Below are positions 46,309-55,134 of a stretch of DNA of 64,000 nt, one piece after another. The notes under the pieces were generated by a model. The model was not told the DNA's origin, searched no databases, and saw only the letters and a program-made list of their open reading frames with translations. This DNA comes from Nocardioides sp. YR527. GTDB taxonomy: Bacteria > Actinomycetota > Actinomycetes > Propionibacteriales > Nocardioidaceae. How positions within the stretch are numbered: position 1 is the stretch's first letter; every line of letters starts with the position of its first letter. The DNA lies in contig NZ_FNFN01000002.1 of NCBI RefSeq assembly GCF_900101045.1, forward strand, positions 310,001 to 374,000, in the 5' to 3' direction. The position numbers and the translations under genes were made by a program.

Positions 46309-48030
46309 CTACTTCTTGGTCGGCGACCACTCGACGATGGTCGAGACGAGCGGTGCGACCCGTCCGGAGCGAGGACGTACGCTGTCGACCTTCTTGTCGA
46401 TCACCGTCACCGTCGGGTTCATCACGATCGGAACGACGATCGAGTCCCGGACCAGCGTCTTCTCGATCTGGACGCGTACGTCGCGGGCCTCGTAGGGATC
46501 CGCGGTGCGGGCCAGCTCGCCGATGAGCCGGTCACGGTCGCGGTCGCCACCACCGGTCGCGTTCTGGCTGCCCTTGCCACCCCATTGTGCCGAGATCTCC
46601 TCCGGCGTCTGCGGGACCGGGATCCGGGCGAGCACGGCGTCCCACCTGTTGCCGGAGAGCACCTTGTCGGCCGAGGACACACCACAGTCGGTGGTGCCCC
46701 AGCCCTCGTCGTCGACGACGTTCGAGATGGTGTCGTAGGCGCCTGCGGCGAACGCGTTCGACTTGTCGTAGGAGATGCACACCTTGGCGCCGCGCGGGGC
46801 CGTAGCGTCCTCCGAGGCCTTGAACTTGGTGGAGAACCCGGAGTCCTCGGTCGCGATCTGGTAGCCCTCACCACCCGGTGGGAACAGCACGACATCGGTG
46901 GCTTCGTACGCCTCGGCCCACTCGCCCGCGCCGCCCTCGGCGATGTCGCCGCGGGGCACCGCCCGCAGATAGGCCGTGCGGGTGTCCTTGCGCTTGAACA
47001 GGCCACGGTCGGTGCGAAGGATCAGCGCCCACATGGTGCCGTCGTTGGCGTTCGCGACGCCGTAGTCGCGGCGCTCGAGGTCACGCACCTGCTTGCGGTT
47101 GGCCTTGGTCGGGCTGACCTGGACGACGTCGACCTTCTCCCCCAGGCTGTCCAGCGCGTCGGCACCGGCCGGGGTGAGGCGTACCTGCTCGTAGGTCGGC
47201 CTGGCCTCGCCCGCGTATTCCGGGTTGGCCTCCAGGTCGACCTCCTGGCCGCCCTCGCCGGCCGAGATCTTCGAGATCCGGTAGGGCCCGCTGGAGAGCA
47301 GCGCCTCCTCGGAGGCCTTGCCGTTCTCGGCGACCGCGAAGGACGAGCTCCACGCCTCCGCGATCTTGGTGAGCTTCGCGGTGTCGGACTCCTCGATCGC
47401 GGTCTCGACGACCTCCTTGGCCTCGATCGGGTCCTCGATCTTCAGCGCCTTCTGCCCGATCACGTGCGCCGGCACGGCGACATCCAGGGCCGTACGCCAG
47501 TCGACCACCGGCACCACGAGCGGGACCTCGATGGCGCGTGCGCCCTCGTCGACCTCAGGGATGTAGGCGCTCTTGGTCAGTCCGGTCGGCACCCCGCCGA
47601 AGTCGACCCCGCCGTCCGGGCTCCCCTCCTTCGGGGTGCGGAAGTAACCCGACGTCGCCGCCCAGGCGAGCATGAGGTCGGCGGTGTCGATCGGCACGCC
47701 GTCGGACCAGGACGGCTCGGCCAGGTCGTAGCGCACCCGGGCCTGCTCGCCGTCCTCCATGGTGACCTCGCCGAAGGTCTCGTCCATCTCGACGGTGTCG
47801 TTGACCAGGGTGCCGAAGGCTCCACGGGTCAGCGAGGCGATGTCGAGGTTTCCATCGGTCACGCTCGCCGCGCTCGCCGGGTTGGTGCTCGTCAACGACT
47901 CGTTCCACGCGACGGCGACCTCAGTCCCCTCCTCCACCGAGGCCGGGAGATCACCCGAGCAGGCAGTTGCAACAAGCGCCAGACTGGCAACGGAAATGAC
48001 TCCCGCTCGACGACGTGCCCCAGGATGCAC
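46309..48030 (-). CDS. family-5 extracellular solute-binding lipoprotein (orphan)
   Basis: A roughly 573 aa lipoprotein (signal ASLALVATAC, lipobox VATAC) of the peptide/nickel ABC binding-protein fold: YDLAEPSWSDGVPIDTADLM is the family signature. No permease or ATPase gene is adjacent. The GTG at 48030 lies 8-9 nt after GGAGAGGGG and is preferred; TTG 48036 and a frame extending to 48054 are possible. A role in the T7SS island is unknown; it may bind peptides at the cell surface or be a pore accessory. Confidence 0.82.
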   Translation of the reverse strand: MHPGARRRAGVISVASLALVATACSGDLPASVEEGTEVAVAWNESLTSTNPASAASVTDGNLDIASLTRGAFGTLVNDTVEMDETFGEVTMEDGEQARVRYDLAEPSWSDGVPIDTADLMLAWAATSGYFRTPKEGSPDGGVDFGGVPTGLTKSAYIPEVDEGARAIEVPLVVPVVDWRTALDVAVPAHVIGQKALKIEDPIEAKEVVETAIEESDTAKLTKIAEAWSSSFAVAENGKASEEALLSSGPYRISKISAGEGGQEVDLEANPEYAGEARPTYEQVRLTPAGADALDSLGEKVDVVQVSPTKANRKQVRDLERRDYGVANANDGTMWALILRTDRGLFKRKDTRTAYLRAVPRGDIAEGGAGEWAEAYEATDVVLFPPGGEGYQIATEDSGFSTKFKASEDATAPRGAKVCISYDKSNAFAAGAYDTISNVVDDEGWGTTDCGVSSADKVLSGNRWDAVLARIPVPQTPEEISAQWGGKGSQNATGGGDRDRDRLIGELARTADPYEARDVRVQIEKTLVRDSIVVPIVMNPTVTVIDKKVDSVRPRSGRVAPLVSTIVEWSPTKK

Positions 48031-48134
48031 CTTCAAGTCCCCTCTCCGAGACAACGGACGCCCCAGATCCTAACGAGCCTCGGCGGAGACCTGCTACCGA
48101 CGTAGCCGGTCTTCGCCGACGGGGTGTCCTCACC

Positions 48135-48770
48135 TCACGAGGCGGGGATCTCCACCTGCTCCGTGAACTCGGCGATGGTCTTGTCCGAACCGATCACCTT
48201 CGCGCCGTCGCGCTCGTACTCGACGAGGTACGTGTCGGCCTTCACCTCCACCTGGAAAGCGATCCAGCCGGTGTGCTCGCCGCCGTCGCGCCGCTGCACG
48301 TCCTCGAGCGGCGTACGCTTCGCGGCGGTCAGCTCCTCGGTCATCAGGCGGGTGTCCGGGCCCTCGAAGTCGGCGCCCTGGTCCCAGGAGATCTCGAAGT
48401 TCCCCTCCGAGATGCGGCCGCCGTACTCCGTGCCGGGCTTGATCTTCACCTGCAGCAGCACGACCTCGCCACCCTCGGCGATGAGGTCGGCCTCCTCCGT
48501 CGACGGGAAGTCACGGACGGCCGAGACGACCTCGATCGTGTCGCCCATGTCGGGGTCCTTGATCGTCTTCCCGATCGTGACCTCCTTCTCCTCACCCGCC
48601 GGTGCGGCGGACGCGGACTCGGAGGCCGGCGCACTCGACTCGACCTCGACCGCCGCGTCAGCATCCGAGTCGGTCTCCTCGGAGCCGCAGCCGGTCAAGG
48701 CGAGTGCGAGGCCGAGCGTGAGGCCGACGGCGGCCGATCGGAAGGTCCGGACGGTGGTGCGAGTACGCAT
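48135..48770 (-). CDS. lipoprotein with DUF4352-like immunoglobulin fold
   Basis: 211 aa. Lipobox ALTGC follows a standard signal, then a Ser/Ala/Glu-rich linker. The domain (IEVVSAVRDFPSTEEAD, EGGEVVLLQVKIKPGTEYGG, then TGWIAFQVEVKADTYLVEY) resembles DUF4352/TRF2-like beta-sandwich lipoproteins. It has its own 135-bp upstream gap. The function is unknown; surface-exposed. Confidence 0.72.
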   Translation of the reverse strand: MRTRTTVRTFRSAAVGLTLGLALALTGCGSEETDSDADAAVEVESSAPASESASAAPAGEEKEVTIGKTIKDPDMGDTIEVVSAVRDFPSTEEADLIAEGGEVVLLQVKIKPGTEYGGRISEGNFEISWDQGADFEGPDTRLMTEELTAAKRTPLEDVQRRDGGEHTGWIAFQVEVKADTYLVEYERDGAKVIGSDKTIAEFTEQVEIPAS

Positions 48771-48905
48771 GGAGAATCCCCTTCAACAGTGACTGTTCCC
48801 GAGATCGAGAGGTATGGCGCCACCCTGGCAATCCGAGCCCCTGGTGGACGTTCTTTACTTCGGCGTGTCGCGGTGATCCCAACGACATCGCCTGGCCTTC
48901 GCCTG

Positions 48906-50117
48906 TCAGCCGTTCTCGGCCACCCACTCCGGATTGACCGCCAGAGCCGTCACCGAAGCGTCCTTGGTCGGGAAGTCGACGTCCTCCACATCGATCTCCA
49001 AGGCGATGGAAGGCTTGCCGGTCGCCAGGTCCGTGCGTACGAGGCTCAGCGCTGTCAGCTCGGTCCACACCCGGTCACTTCGGCGCTTGGTGAACCGCTT
49101 GTGCAGGTCGGTCTCGTTGGTCATCGTGTACGCGGCGTTGGAGGAGTAGGTGAGCACCTCCGCGTCGAGCCCGATGTATCCCTCCACCCAACCGACCTCG
49201 CGCGCCTGAACCGGTGCCGGCGCGTTGGTCGGGAGTGGGGCGCTCCACATCGTGTTCTCGACGACCCAGACGAGCTGACCGTCCGCGATCGTCACCGCCG
49301 AGGGTGCACCGATCTGCGAGGAGGCGTCCTCCGGATAGATGATCTCGTGGTCCACAGCAGCCTTGTCCGCCGACGTCCCCTTCGCAGTCGTCCAGGTGCG
49401 GAAGAAGTGCTGGTCGTCGTCGTTCTCCCACCCTTCGTAGACGATCCCGTCGACGCAGGGCGATGTGCTGCCTGGGCTGGTGGGCTCCAAGGTGCTCAGG
49501 ATGTCCGTACCGTCATGCGGATAGGCCGAGGTCAACGCCGCAAGGTCCCACTGGTCCTCCGGGATCGACTCGCTGTCCTCCTCGAAGGCCTTGGTGCTGG
49601 TGCCCCTCCCCGGCGCGAACACACGCTCGCCGCACACCGCGGCCGTCGTCGTCTGACCGTACGGCGACACCCGGGTGGTCGCCTTGCCGCTGTCCCCGTC
49701 GATGTAGGTCACGAACGGATCCTCGGACGAATCCGCGGGGCTGAACCCGACCAACGTCCCCTCACCGACCTGCACGCGGTACCACTCGTGCATCGTCTCG
49801 AGGGACTTGTCGTCGCTCGTGCGCTTGTTGTCGGTGAGCCCCGACTCGTCGATCACGTAGTCGTGCGCCGTGTCGGACGTCGTGATCCCGTGCTCCGTCC
49901 AGGAGATCCCGGCGCCTTCGACCTCCTCGAGCTCGATCGCTCGGGTCTTCCCCTCCTGCGAGACCAGCACGAGGTAGCTGGAGTCCTCCCCGCCCTCCGT
50001 CACCCGAAACGCCACCACCGCGTCTTCGATCGCGAAGTCCTTCGGCGGCGGACCAACACTGCAACCAGAGACCAAGGCAGCCGTAGCCACCGTCATCGCC
50101 GCGATTCCCCGAGCCAC
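48906..50117 (-). CDS. putative lipoprotein of unknown family
   Basis: 403 aa with a lipoprotein signal (ATAALVSGC). The mature part contains repeated short W/Y-rich strands (YLVLVSQEGKTRAIELEEV, DGQLVWVVENTMWSAPLPT) consistent with a beta-propeller, but I do not recognise the family. It lies in the T7SS island between the solute-binding protein genes and the first effector-like cassette, all on the minus strand. Confidence 0.6.
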   Translation of the reverse strand: MARGIAAMTVATAALVSGCSVGPPPKDFAIEDAVVAFRVTEGGEDSSYLVLVSQEGKTRAIELEEVEGAGISWTEHGITTSDTAHDYVIDESGLTDNKRTSDDKSLETMHEWYRVQVGEGTLVGFSPADSSEDPFVTYIDGDSGKATTRVSPYGQTTTAAVCGERVFAPGRGTSTKAFEEDSESIPEDQWDLAALTSAYPHDGTDILSTLEPTSPGSTSPCVDGIVYEGWENDDDQHFFRTWTTAKGTSADKAAVDHEIIYPEDASSQIGAPSAVTIADGQLVWVVENTMWSAPLPTNAPAPVQAREVGWVEGYIGLDAEVLTYSSNAAYTMTNETDLHKRFTKRRSDRVWTELTALSLVRTDLATGKPSIALEIDVEDVDFPTKDASVTALAVNPEWVAENG

Positions 50118-50351
50118 CGCTCACACTCCGTCATCAATAGATAGGTACGACGCGGACAGGCTAGCGATCGCCGGGACCGACCTCTCGCCGACGTCGCTGA
50201 ACGCCGCAGAATAGGGTGTGGCTCCTCGACCTCGGGCGAGTGGAGCGCCTGGCGGCGCGGCCCAGATCGACGTCCTTAACCATGCGAACGCAGTCACCGA
50301 GGCATCCGGTAACCCCCGTTCGCGCAGGTCAGACCGCCGATTGTGGCGGGA

Positions 50352-50984
50352 TCAAGCTGGCAACCACCGCAGCGTGGACACGCACAGGTCGAGCCCGTTC
50401 TTCCACCCGATGAACTTCTCATCGGTCGCGGGCATCGCCTCTGGGCGGGCGAGGCTCGCCGTGATCTGTAAACCACGGCGACGCATGGATCCCGGTATCG
50501 GCGTCATGTAGACGATCGACGTCACCACGATGTTGCCGCCCTCGAGCACGCGGGTGGATTCACGCTCGAACCGGATAAACCGCTTGTCGCCGAACAGGGG
50601 CTTCGCTCCGTGGTCGCGGACCGCTTGCGCCACGTAGGCGCCGAGATCACCACCATCCTGCGAACGTCGGATCGCGGCAAGCATCGATGCAGGGTAGTAG
50701 GCCTTGCTGTCGCCCATGTCGCCGGTTTGAGCGAAGTAGGCGACGACATTCTGCTTCTGCATCAATGCGTACGCCTCATCCAACTGCGACCGGAGAGTTG
50801 CGTGTAGCTCGGGTCTGTTGGCCGCCATGAACCGCTGCTTCATAGCAGCGTCCATCTTCTCCTTGCCCGCATCGTCGGGGCTGTGCCGCTCCCAACCTGG
50901 AAGAAGCTTCAACTCAAAGTCCGGATCCTTGACAGCTCCGAGCATCTCGCGCAACGACGTCCCTCCCTGATCGCTCATGGTCAC
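50352..50984 (-). CDS. conserved cassette protein, 210 aa type (cassette A)
   Basis: A soluble protein with no signal peptide. It is a paralogue of the 203 aa protein at 56347: FELKLLPGWERH corresponds to FEIDLPRGWARF, MKQRFMAANRPEL to MKKRFMEAHRPDL, GAKPLFGDKRFIRFERE to GAKPLFGDPRTLRFERE, and YMTPIPGSMRRRGLQ to YFTPVPGTQRRRALQ. The GTG start overlaps the stop of the membrane-protein gene (GTGA). No family recognised; a chaperone or immunity-type role in the T7SS cassette is a guess. Confidence 0.72.
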   Translation of the reverse strand: MTMSDQGGTSLREMLGAVKDPDFELKLLPGWERHSPDDAGKEKMDAAMKQRFMAANRPELHATLRSQLDEAYALMQKQNVVAYFAQTGDMGDSKAYYPASMLAAIRRSQDGGDLGAYVAQAVRDHGAKPLFGDKRFIRFERESTRVLEGGNIVVTSIVYMTPIPGSMRRRGLQITASLARPEAMPATDEKFIGWKNGLDLCVSTLRWLPA

Positions 50985-51679
50985 ACCCCACCATTCCTAA
51001 CCGACTGAAGTGGCGCCTGGTCGTAGGCCTCGAAGTCGGGATAAGAGACAACCCGTCGCGCACGCAACCGCAGGAGCGCTCGGTGTCGACTCTCCAGGAG
51101 GACCTGCTCGTTCTCGGGCGAGAGCTGGTCGAGATCGACCGCCGGTGGCTTCGTTTCGGAACGGAATCGGTGATGCCCGACGATCGTGCCGACCGAGACG
51201 GCCACAAGTGCCACCGCAGGAATCATCATGAGCCACCACATCGAGTTGTCCATGTTGGCCGCCAGAATCGCGATGATCAGCCCCACGGCGAAGATCGTCG
51301 CCATGATGGCGAACGCCGACACCGTCCGGTCCGCCTGCCGATACGGCATGGCACGCCACTGCAGGTAGAAGTACAGGACCGAGAAGGCGCCGAGGATGCA
51401 CGCGACGTAGACGAATGCGATCACCCCGCCACTGGCGCGCCCGCCGACGAGGGCGGCGACCGCAACTCCAAGAACGATGAGTCCGACGATCGCCACCCAC
51501 GTCATCAACTTCGAGATCAAGCGTTGGGCAGGGGTGCGTCGTCGGTCCCTGGCCGCCAACTCCAGCTCGATGTAGGCATAGTCCCGGACAACTCTGTTGA
51601 GTTCGTTGATGTCGAATCCGGTGCCCGCCATCTGCACGGCAGCCCAGTCCATGGGGCTCGGAGCCGCAGGTTTAGGCAT
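50981..51679 (-). CDS. cassette A membrane protein
   Basis: A 232 aa protein with about five hydrophobic helices (LMTWVAIVGLIVLGVAVAAL; VIAFVYVACILGAFSVLYFY; two further; MMIPAVALVAVSVGTIVG). The C-terminal cytoplasmic tail has a basic RALLRLRARRVVSYPDFEAY motif. It overlaps both neighbours. The counterpart in cassette B is the 240 aa protein at 55600 (similar length and layout, little sequence similarity). Could be an immunity or membrane-anchoring protein; unproven. Confidence 0.68.
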   Translation of the reverse strand: MPKPAAPSPMDWAAVQMAGTGFDINELNRVVRDYAYIELELAARDRRRTPAQRLISKLMTWVAIVGLIVLGVAVAALVGGRASGGVIAFVYVACILGAFSVLYFYLQWRAMPYRQADRTVSAFAIMATIFAVGLIIAILAANMDNSMWWLMMIPAVALVAVSVGTIVGHHRFRSETKPPAVDLDQLSPENEQVLLESRHRALLRLRARRVVSYPDFEAYDQAPLQSVRNGGV

Positions 51680-52310
51680 TGGAGATGCTCTCCCATTCGT
51701 CTGTCGGCTTACGCGTAACTGTTGGAACTGGATCTGCCGCGAACTGTTCCCCGTTCGGCTTTGTGACTCGCAAAGTGGAGAGCAACACTGGAAGGCCAGC
51801 CATCGTCAGTTGGAAGACCTCCTGTGAGCCGGCCTCAGCAATCACGAGGACACTTCCGGATTCGTCGCCGAACGCATATACAGCCGTGAAGAGTTGGAGA
51901 TCTGCTCCGTTGATCGTCTCTTCTCGTAGTGCAACACACTTGAGGCCAGGGCCGAGGGCCGCCCCCGGGTACTCGTCCACGTCGAACCCGGCATCACGCC
52001 ATCCTGAAGCGTCCAGAGGAGCGCCCGCCGCCAGCACTATGCGCACCCGACTGGGCACGGGGACGTCGAGCGGCCAGTGCAACATCACTGACAACGTCCC
52101 GAGCTCGGCTGCTTTGGCTACGGCATCCGTTAGAGCGTCACGGATCGCCGCTTCGACGCCAGGTCCCCAAGCCTCCTCGCCCCACCAGGATCGGATGCGT
52201 GCGGCCTCGTTCTGAAACCACTCCTCGGGTTCGCCGATACCTTCGCCCGGGACCCGAGTCCAACCGCTTTGGGGAAGGACTCCTTCAGCAAGCCACTCCG
52301 CTTCCATCAT
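51672..52310 (-). CDS. cassette A 212 aa soluble protein
   Basis: No signal peptide or helices. Starts MMEAEWLAEGVLP. A central beta-rich part (LFTAVYAFGDESGSVLVIAE, then FQLTMAGLPVLLSTLRVTKP) and a C-terminal TRKPTDEWESIS resemble the 214 aa protein of cassette B at the same position relative to the large membrane-inserting protein. It may be its cognate chaperone or immunity partner. Trp-rich. No known family. Confidence 0.65.
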   Translation of the reverse strand: MMEAEWLAEGVLPQSGWTRVPGEGIGEPEEWFQNEAARIRSWWGEEAWGPGVEAAIRDALTDAVAKAAELGTLSVMLHWPLDVPVPSRVRIVLAAGAPLDASGWRDAGFDVDEYPGAALGPGLKCVALREETINGADLQLFTAVYAFGDESGSVLVIAEAGSQEVFQLTMAGLPVLLSTLRVTKPNGEQFAADPVPTVTRKPTDEWESISNA

Positions 52311-52344
52311 TTCCTTCTGCTAGTGAGATGAATCGGGCCGATAC

Positions 52345-53484
52345 TCAGTTGAAGGCGTCAGCGAACGACCCGCCCACGACACCGATTCCAGTGTTGACGT
52401 GACCATAAACCGAGAAGCCGTGCTTCGCCATCGCGCCGTGAACTTCTCCGGCCGCCTTCCAAAGGTTGGCGTTCTCGCTGATCCGGGTGAAGTCGCTGAC
52501 GTCCAGACCGGTGTGGATCGATGTCATGACATCGCCGAGCGCTTTGCGTCCGAGTGCCGCGTCGTCGAGTCCGCTGGCGAACTTGAGCCCTGTGCTGAAC
52601 TTGGACAACTTGGAAGCGCCCTCGCCCAACTCCGCGATGCCATCGGCCATCTTGCCGAACTTACCGAAGGGAACGACGTCGAGAGCTGCTGTGAACAATT
52701 CAAAGGCTGTACATTCACCGGCGCAGAACTGAACAGCGCGCGCGAGGAGAATTGCGGCAGACAGCGCGAGGGCGATAGCGGCAAATGGGCCAGCAACGAA
52801 CAGGCCGATCACAAACACGACCATCGCAACGATCTCCAGGACGGCGACGATGTCATCGAGCACCTCCCAGAAGCCGTCCTCGATCTTGCCGGACAGTCCG
52901 TTGGTGATTCCGGAGACGGCCTCGTCGTAACCGTCCTCCCACGCGTCGTACCACGTGTCGAATCGCTCGGCGGCGTTCTCCCACGCGTCGTACGCCTGCT
53001 TCTTGGCCTGGTTGTCCTCGGCCTCTTGCTTGGCCTCCGGGCTATCCGCGTCATGGCCGCCCATACCCAGAACGCCGCCGTCGGCCTCTGGCTCGAGGCT
53101 GCCGTCCTTGTCTCCCGGGAGCGCGTCATACGTATCCCACAGGTCGGAGCAGGTAGTGGCGCTGTTGTCGATCAGCGGTTTGTACGTCTCCAGCATTTCG
53201 CCGTACTTCACGATCACCGGCCCGACTGGCTTGTAGAGCTCAGCCGCCTCGTCCAGAGTCTTGTAGGAGTCGCCAATGGTCTCCTGCAGCTTGGCGATCG
53301 CCTCGCCGCTCATCGCGCCGCTGGACAAGGTGTTCTCCTTGATCCCTCGCAGCGTGTCCGAAGCGGCCTCCATCATCGCGCCGACCCGGATGATGTCTTG
53401 CCCCCGCGCGATGACCCCTGAGGGAGAGCCCTCAACACTCTTGATCTCACGGCCGCGCGGGGAATCCGGCATGCTACCGAACAT
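52345..53484 (-). CDS. T7SS effector-like protein with LXG-type head and membrane segment (cassette A)
   Basis: 379 aa. The N-terminal half (to about 200; REIKSVEGSPSGVIARG, YKPVGPVIVKYGEMLETYKP) is helical and nearly identical in layout to cassette B. Then an acidic, Trp-rich segment (AAERFDTWYDAWEDGYD), hydrophobic helices (EIVAMVVFVIGLFVAGPFAA) and LDVVPFGKFGK, the link often preceding polymorphic toxin tips. The last about 90 residues differ wholly from cassette B. No known toxin domain. It lies 9 bp after a small helical partner gene. Confidence 0.68.
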   Translation of the reverse strand: MFGSMPDSPRGREIKSVEGSPSGVIARGQDIIRVGAMMEAASDTLRGIKENTLSSGAMSGEAIAKLQETIGDSYKTLDEAAELYKPVGPVIVKYGEMLETYKPLIDNSATTCSDLWDTYDALPGDKDGSLEPEADGGVLGMGGHDADSPEAKQEAEDNQAKKQAYDAWENAAERFDTWYDAWEDGYDEAVSGITNGLSGKIEDGFWEVLDDIVAVLEIVAMVVFVIGLFVAGPFAAIALALSAAILLARAVQFCAGECTAFELFTAALDVVPFGKFGKMADGIAELGEGASKLSKFSTGLKFASGLDDAALGRKALGDVMTSIHTGLDVSDFTRISENANLWKAAGEVHGAMAKHGFSVYGHVNTGIGVVGGSFADAFN

Positions 53485-53493
53485 GTTCCACCC

Positions 53494-53793
53494 CTACTCT
53501 TTCGCCGTGAACGCCACGGCCATATCGTTGTCTCCGCCTTTGAATCCGCTCACGACGTCATCGATGTGCTTCTTCACACCTTCGAGACTCTCTTTGAGTT
53601 CGTCGCGCTTGTCATCCCAGCGCTCCTCGAAGTCGCACGCTTGATCGCGCAACTCGCTCCTGTCGAACGGGTCACCGATATCAGCCTCGAGATCTTCAGA
53701 TCTGCTGGTGGCGTTGTCGAACTCATCGATGATCGTCCCCAAACTCGAGGACGCCGCCTCGAGGTCAGAGAACGTAATCGCAACATCTGGCAC
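53494..53793 (-). CDS. small WXG-like helical partner (cassette A)
   Basis: A 99 aa helical-hairpin protein. Trp sits in DFEERWDDKRDELKESLEGV, with GDPFDRSELRDQACDFEE before it; WDD replaces WXG. A paralogue (100 aa) precedes the other large protein at 58926. By analogy with Lap/WXG-like partners of LXG effectors it probably binds the head of the 379 aa protein for T7SS targeting. AAAGGTG ribosome site. Confidence 0.75.
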   Translation of the reverse strand: MPDVAITFSDLEAASSSLGTIIDEFDNATSRSEDLEADIGDPFDRSELRDQACDFEERWDDKRDELKESLEGVKKHIDDVVSGFKGGDNDMAVAFTAKE

Positions 53794-53856
53794 GGTGCTG
53801 CACCTTTCGGACGTCTAGCAAAGACCGGCCATGGGCCGAGAAAAGGAAACGTGAGA

Positions 53857-53890
53857 GCGGCGGAGGCCCAACCGATGTAGCCTCCGCCGC
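53857..53890 (-). terminator. terminator after esx95 copy 1
   Basis: GCGGCGGAGGC (53857-53867) pairs with 53880-53890, loop 12 nt. The minus strand then runs CGTTTCCTTTTCTC. Confidence 0.8.
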
Positions 53891-53898
53891 AAGGTTGA

Positions 53899-54186
53899 TC
53901 AGCCGCCGGCGAGCTGCGAGTCCAGGTCCTGGATCGCGGTCGCCATGTCACGCAGAGCCTGAGCCATGTCCTCGACACCGGCGATGGCGTCCTTCAGACC
54001 CGTGGTCATCTCGGTGTAGCCGTCCTGGAACTTGCCCGACGCCTTCTCCGTCTTGAAGCCGTCCTGAACCAGCTCGTCCACGTAGCCCTGGCACTCGTCC
54101 AGCGCCGACTCGATCGTGTCCTTGCCCTGGTCGAGCTTGTCGGCGGTGCCGGTCATCTCGTCGTAGGTTGCCCCGAAGTCACTCAT
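53899..54186 (-). CDS. Esx95, WXG100-like protein, copy 1 of 4
   Basis: A 95 aa secreted helical-hairpin protein (MSDFGATYDEMTGTADKLDQ; turn GFKTEKASGKFQDGYTEMTT with Phe/Tyr in place of Trp; C-term AIQDLDSQLAGG). The amino-acid sequence is identical in all four copies in this window. It is monocistronic: its own terminator, a TTCACG-18-TATGGT promoter with inverted repeat ending 59 bp upstream, and a SigF-type motif further upstream. Possibly the structural or carrier subunit for the cassettes. Confidence 0.88.
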   Translation of the reverse strand: MSDFGATYDEMTGTADKLDQGKDTIESALDECQGYVDELVQDGFKTEKASGKFQDGYTEMTTGLKDAIAGVEDMAQALRDMATAIQDLDSQLAGG

Positions 54187-54244
54187 CGATCATTGCCTTT
54201 CCCGCGATTTCCATTGCACGACACCCGTTGCGGGGCCGCTCGTC

Positions 54245-54278
54245 ACCATAAGTCGCGCGTCACACGGTCGTGAAGCGC
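54245..54278 (-). promoter_or_regulatory. esx95 copy 1 promoter with inverted repeat
   Basis: GCGCTTCAC-N6-GTGACGCGC (54278-54255) spans -35 TTCACG. After an 18-nt spacer comes TATGGT (54250-54245), 59 bp from the ATG. Arms match at 8 of 9. Confidence 0.62.
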
Positions 54279-54351
54279 AAACCCGACGAGCCGATGCCGT
54301 CATCGCGGATGCGGTCCGAGATCAGGGCGATCGACGTAGTCACGGTAGTCC

Positions 54352-54375
54352 TACCCGCTACGTCGAGTTCTAAAC
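54352..54375 (-). promoter_or_regulatory. SigF/SigB-type promoter motif upstream of esx95 copy 1
   Basis: GTTT (54375-54372), 15-nt spacer beginning AGAACTCGACG, GGGTA (54356-54352). It would give a leader of about 160 nt. Confidence 0.58.
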
Positions 54376-54476
54376 ATCTTCGAAAGTAAAGTTCTGCTGG
54401 CCCCCGTCAGGAGGTCGTAGCAGTGCACCAGCAGGAGTCGACACACCGCTGCACCTGACCGACGCCCGAGGTGGAT

Positions 54477-54510
54477 AGGTGGTGGGCCCGCAGATGCTGA
54501 CCCACCACCT
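54477..54510 (-). terminator. terminator after esx95 copy 2
   Basis: AGGTGGTGGG (54477-54486) pairs with CCCACCACCT (54501-54510). Same hairpin family as at 59307 and 59927. Confidence 0.7.
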
Positions 54511-54526
54511 TGACCAACGCTGTGAC

Positions 54527-54814
54527 TCAGCCGCCGGCGAGCTGCGAGTCCAGGTCCTGGATCGCCGTGGCCATGTCGCGCAGAGCCTGAGCCATGTCCT
54601 CGACGCCGGCGATGGCGTCCTTGAGGCCCGTGGTCATCTCCGTGTAGCCGTCCTGGAACTTACCGGACGCCTTCTCCGTCTTGAACCCGTCCTGAACAAG
54701 CTCATCAACGTAACCCTGGCACTCGTCCAGCGCGGACTCGATCGTGTCCTTGCCCTGGTCGAGCTTGTCGGCGGTGCCGGTCATCTCGTCGTATGTTGCC
54801 CCGAAGTCACTCAT
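54527..54814 (-). CDS. Esx95, WXG100-like protein, copy 2 of 4
   Basis: Protein identical to copy 1 in all 95 residues, yet the gene differs from copy 1 at about 16 of 288 bases, all silent. It is the most diverged copy at nucleotide level. It has its own promoter with a perfect 8-bp-arm inverted repeat and its own terminator. It has no SigF-type motif that I can see upstream. Confidence 0.88.
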   Translation of the reverse strand: MSDFGATYDEMTGTADKLDQGKDTIESALDECQGYVDELVQDGFKTEKASGKFQDGYTEMTTGLKDAIAGVEDMAQALRDMATAIQDLDSQLAGG

Positions 54815-55134
54815 CGATCATTGCCTTTCCCGCGATTTCATTACACGGTGCCCCATTGGGCAGCCGCTGGTCACCGTAGGCCACGCTTCACAGACTTGTG
54901 AAGCGCATAAACGGATTCGTTGTCATCTTCATACACAGTTCTCGTTCCCGCCCGTCAGCGGCATCCGCCGGGTCACCGATGAGACCGTCGCGACCCGACC
55001 GAGATATCCCGCGAGGCACACAAGAACACGGGATAAGGGAGACCAGAACCAGCCGCTCACCTTACCTACGCAACCGCACATCGATCGCGCGACAGGCCAA
55101 CATGTCGCGTCCCGAGCGACGGTGTTGGGGGCCC
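54815..55134. other. 320-bp gap upstream of esx95 copy 2
   Basis: The first 90 bp hold the conserved esx95 promoter. From about 54940 to 55134 I see no gene, no clear hairpin and no promoter; it separates the end of cassette B (55135) from esx95 copy 2. Confidence 0.6.
54873..54905 (-). promoter_or_regulatory. esx95 copy 2 promoter with inverted repeat
   Basis: CGCTTCAC-AAGTCT-GTGAAGCG (54905-54884), perfect 8-bp arms. TTCACA (54902-54897), 18-nt spacer, TACGGT (54878-54873), 59 bp from the ATG. Confidence 0.65.

Larger units (their letters stand above)
54187..54526. other. 340-bp intergenic repeat between esx95 copies 1 and 2
   Basis: It contains, in minus-strand order, a terminator for copy 2, a SigF-type promoter motif (54375-54352) and the proximal promoter/inverted repeat (54278-54245). 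It is homologous over most of its length with 59644-59976, e.g. GTTTAGAAC, TAGCGGGTAG, and GGTGACGA-type blocks at like positions. Confidence 0.8.

Noticed and set aside
45853..50144. Long plus-strand frames (about 750 and 709 codons) opposite the solute-binding protein and lipoprotein genes
   Set aside because: The minus-strand frames have signal peptides, lipoboxes and family motifs. The plus-strand ones are Arg/His/Asp-rich shadows.
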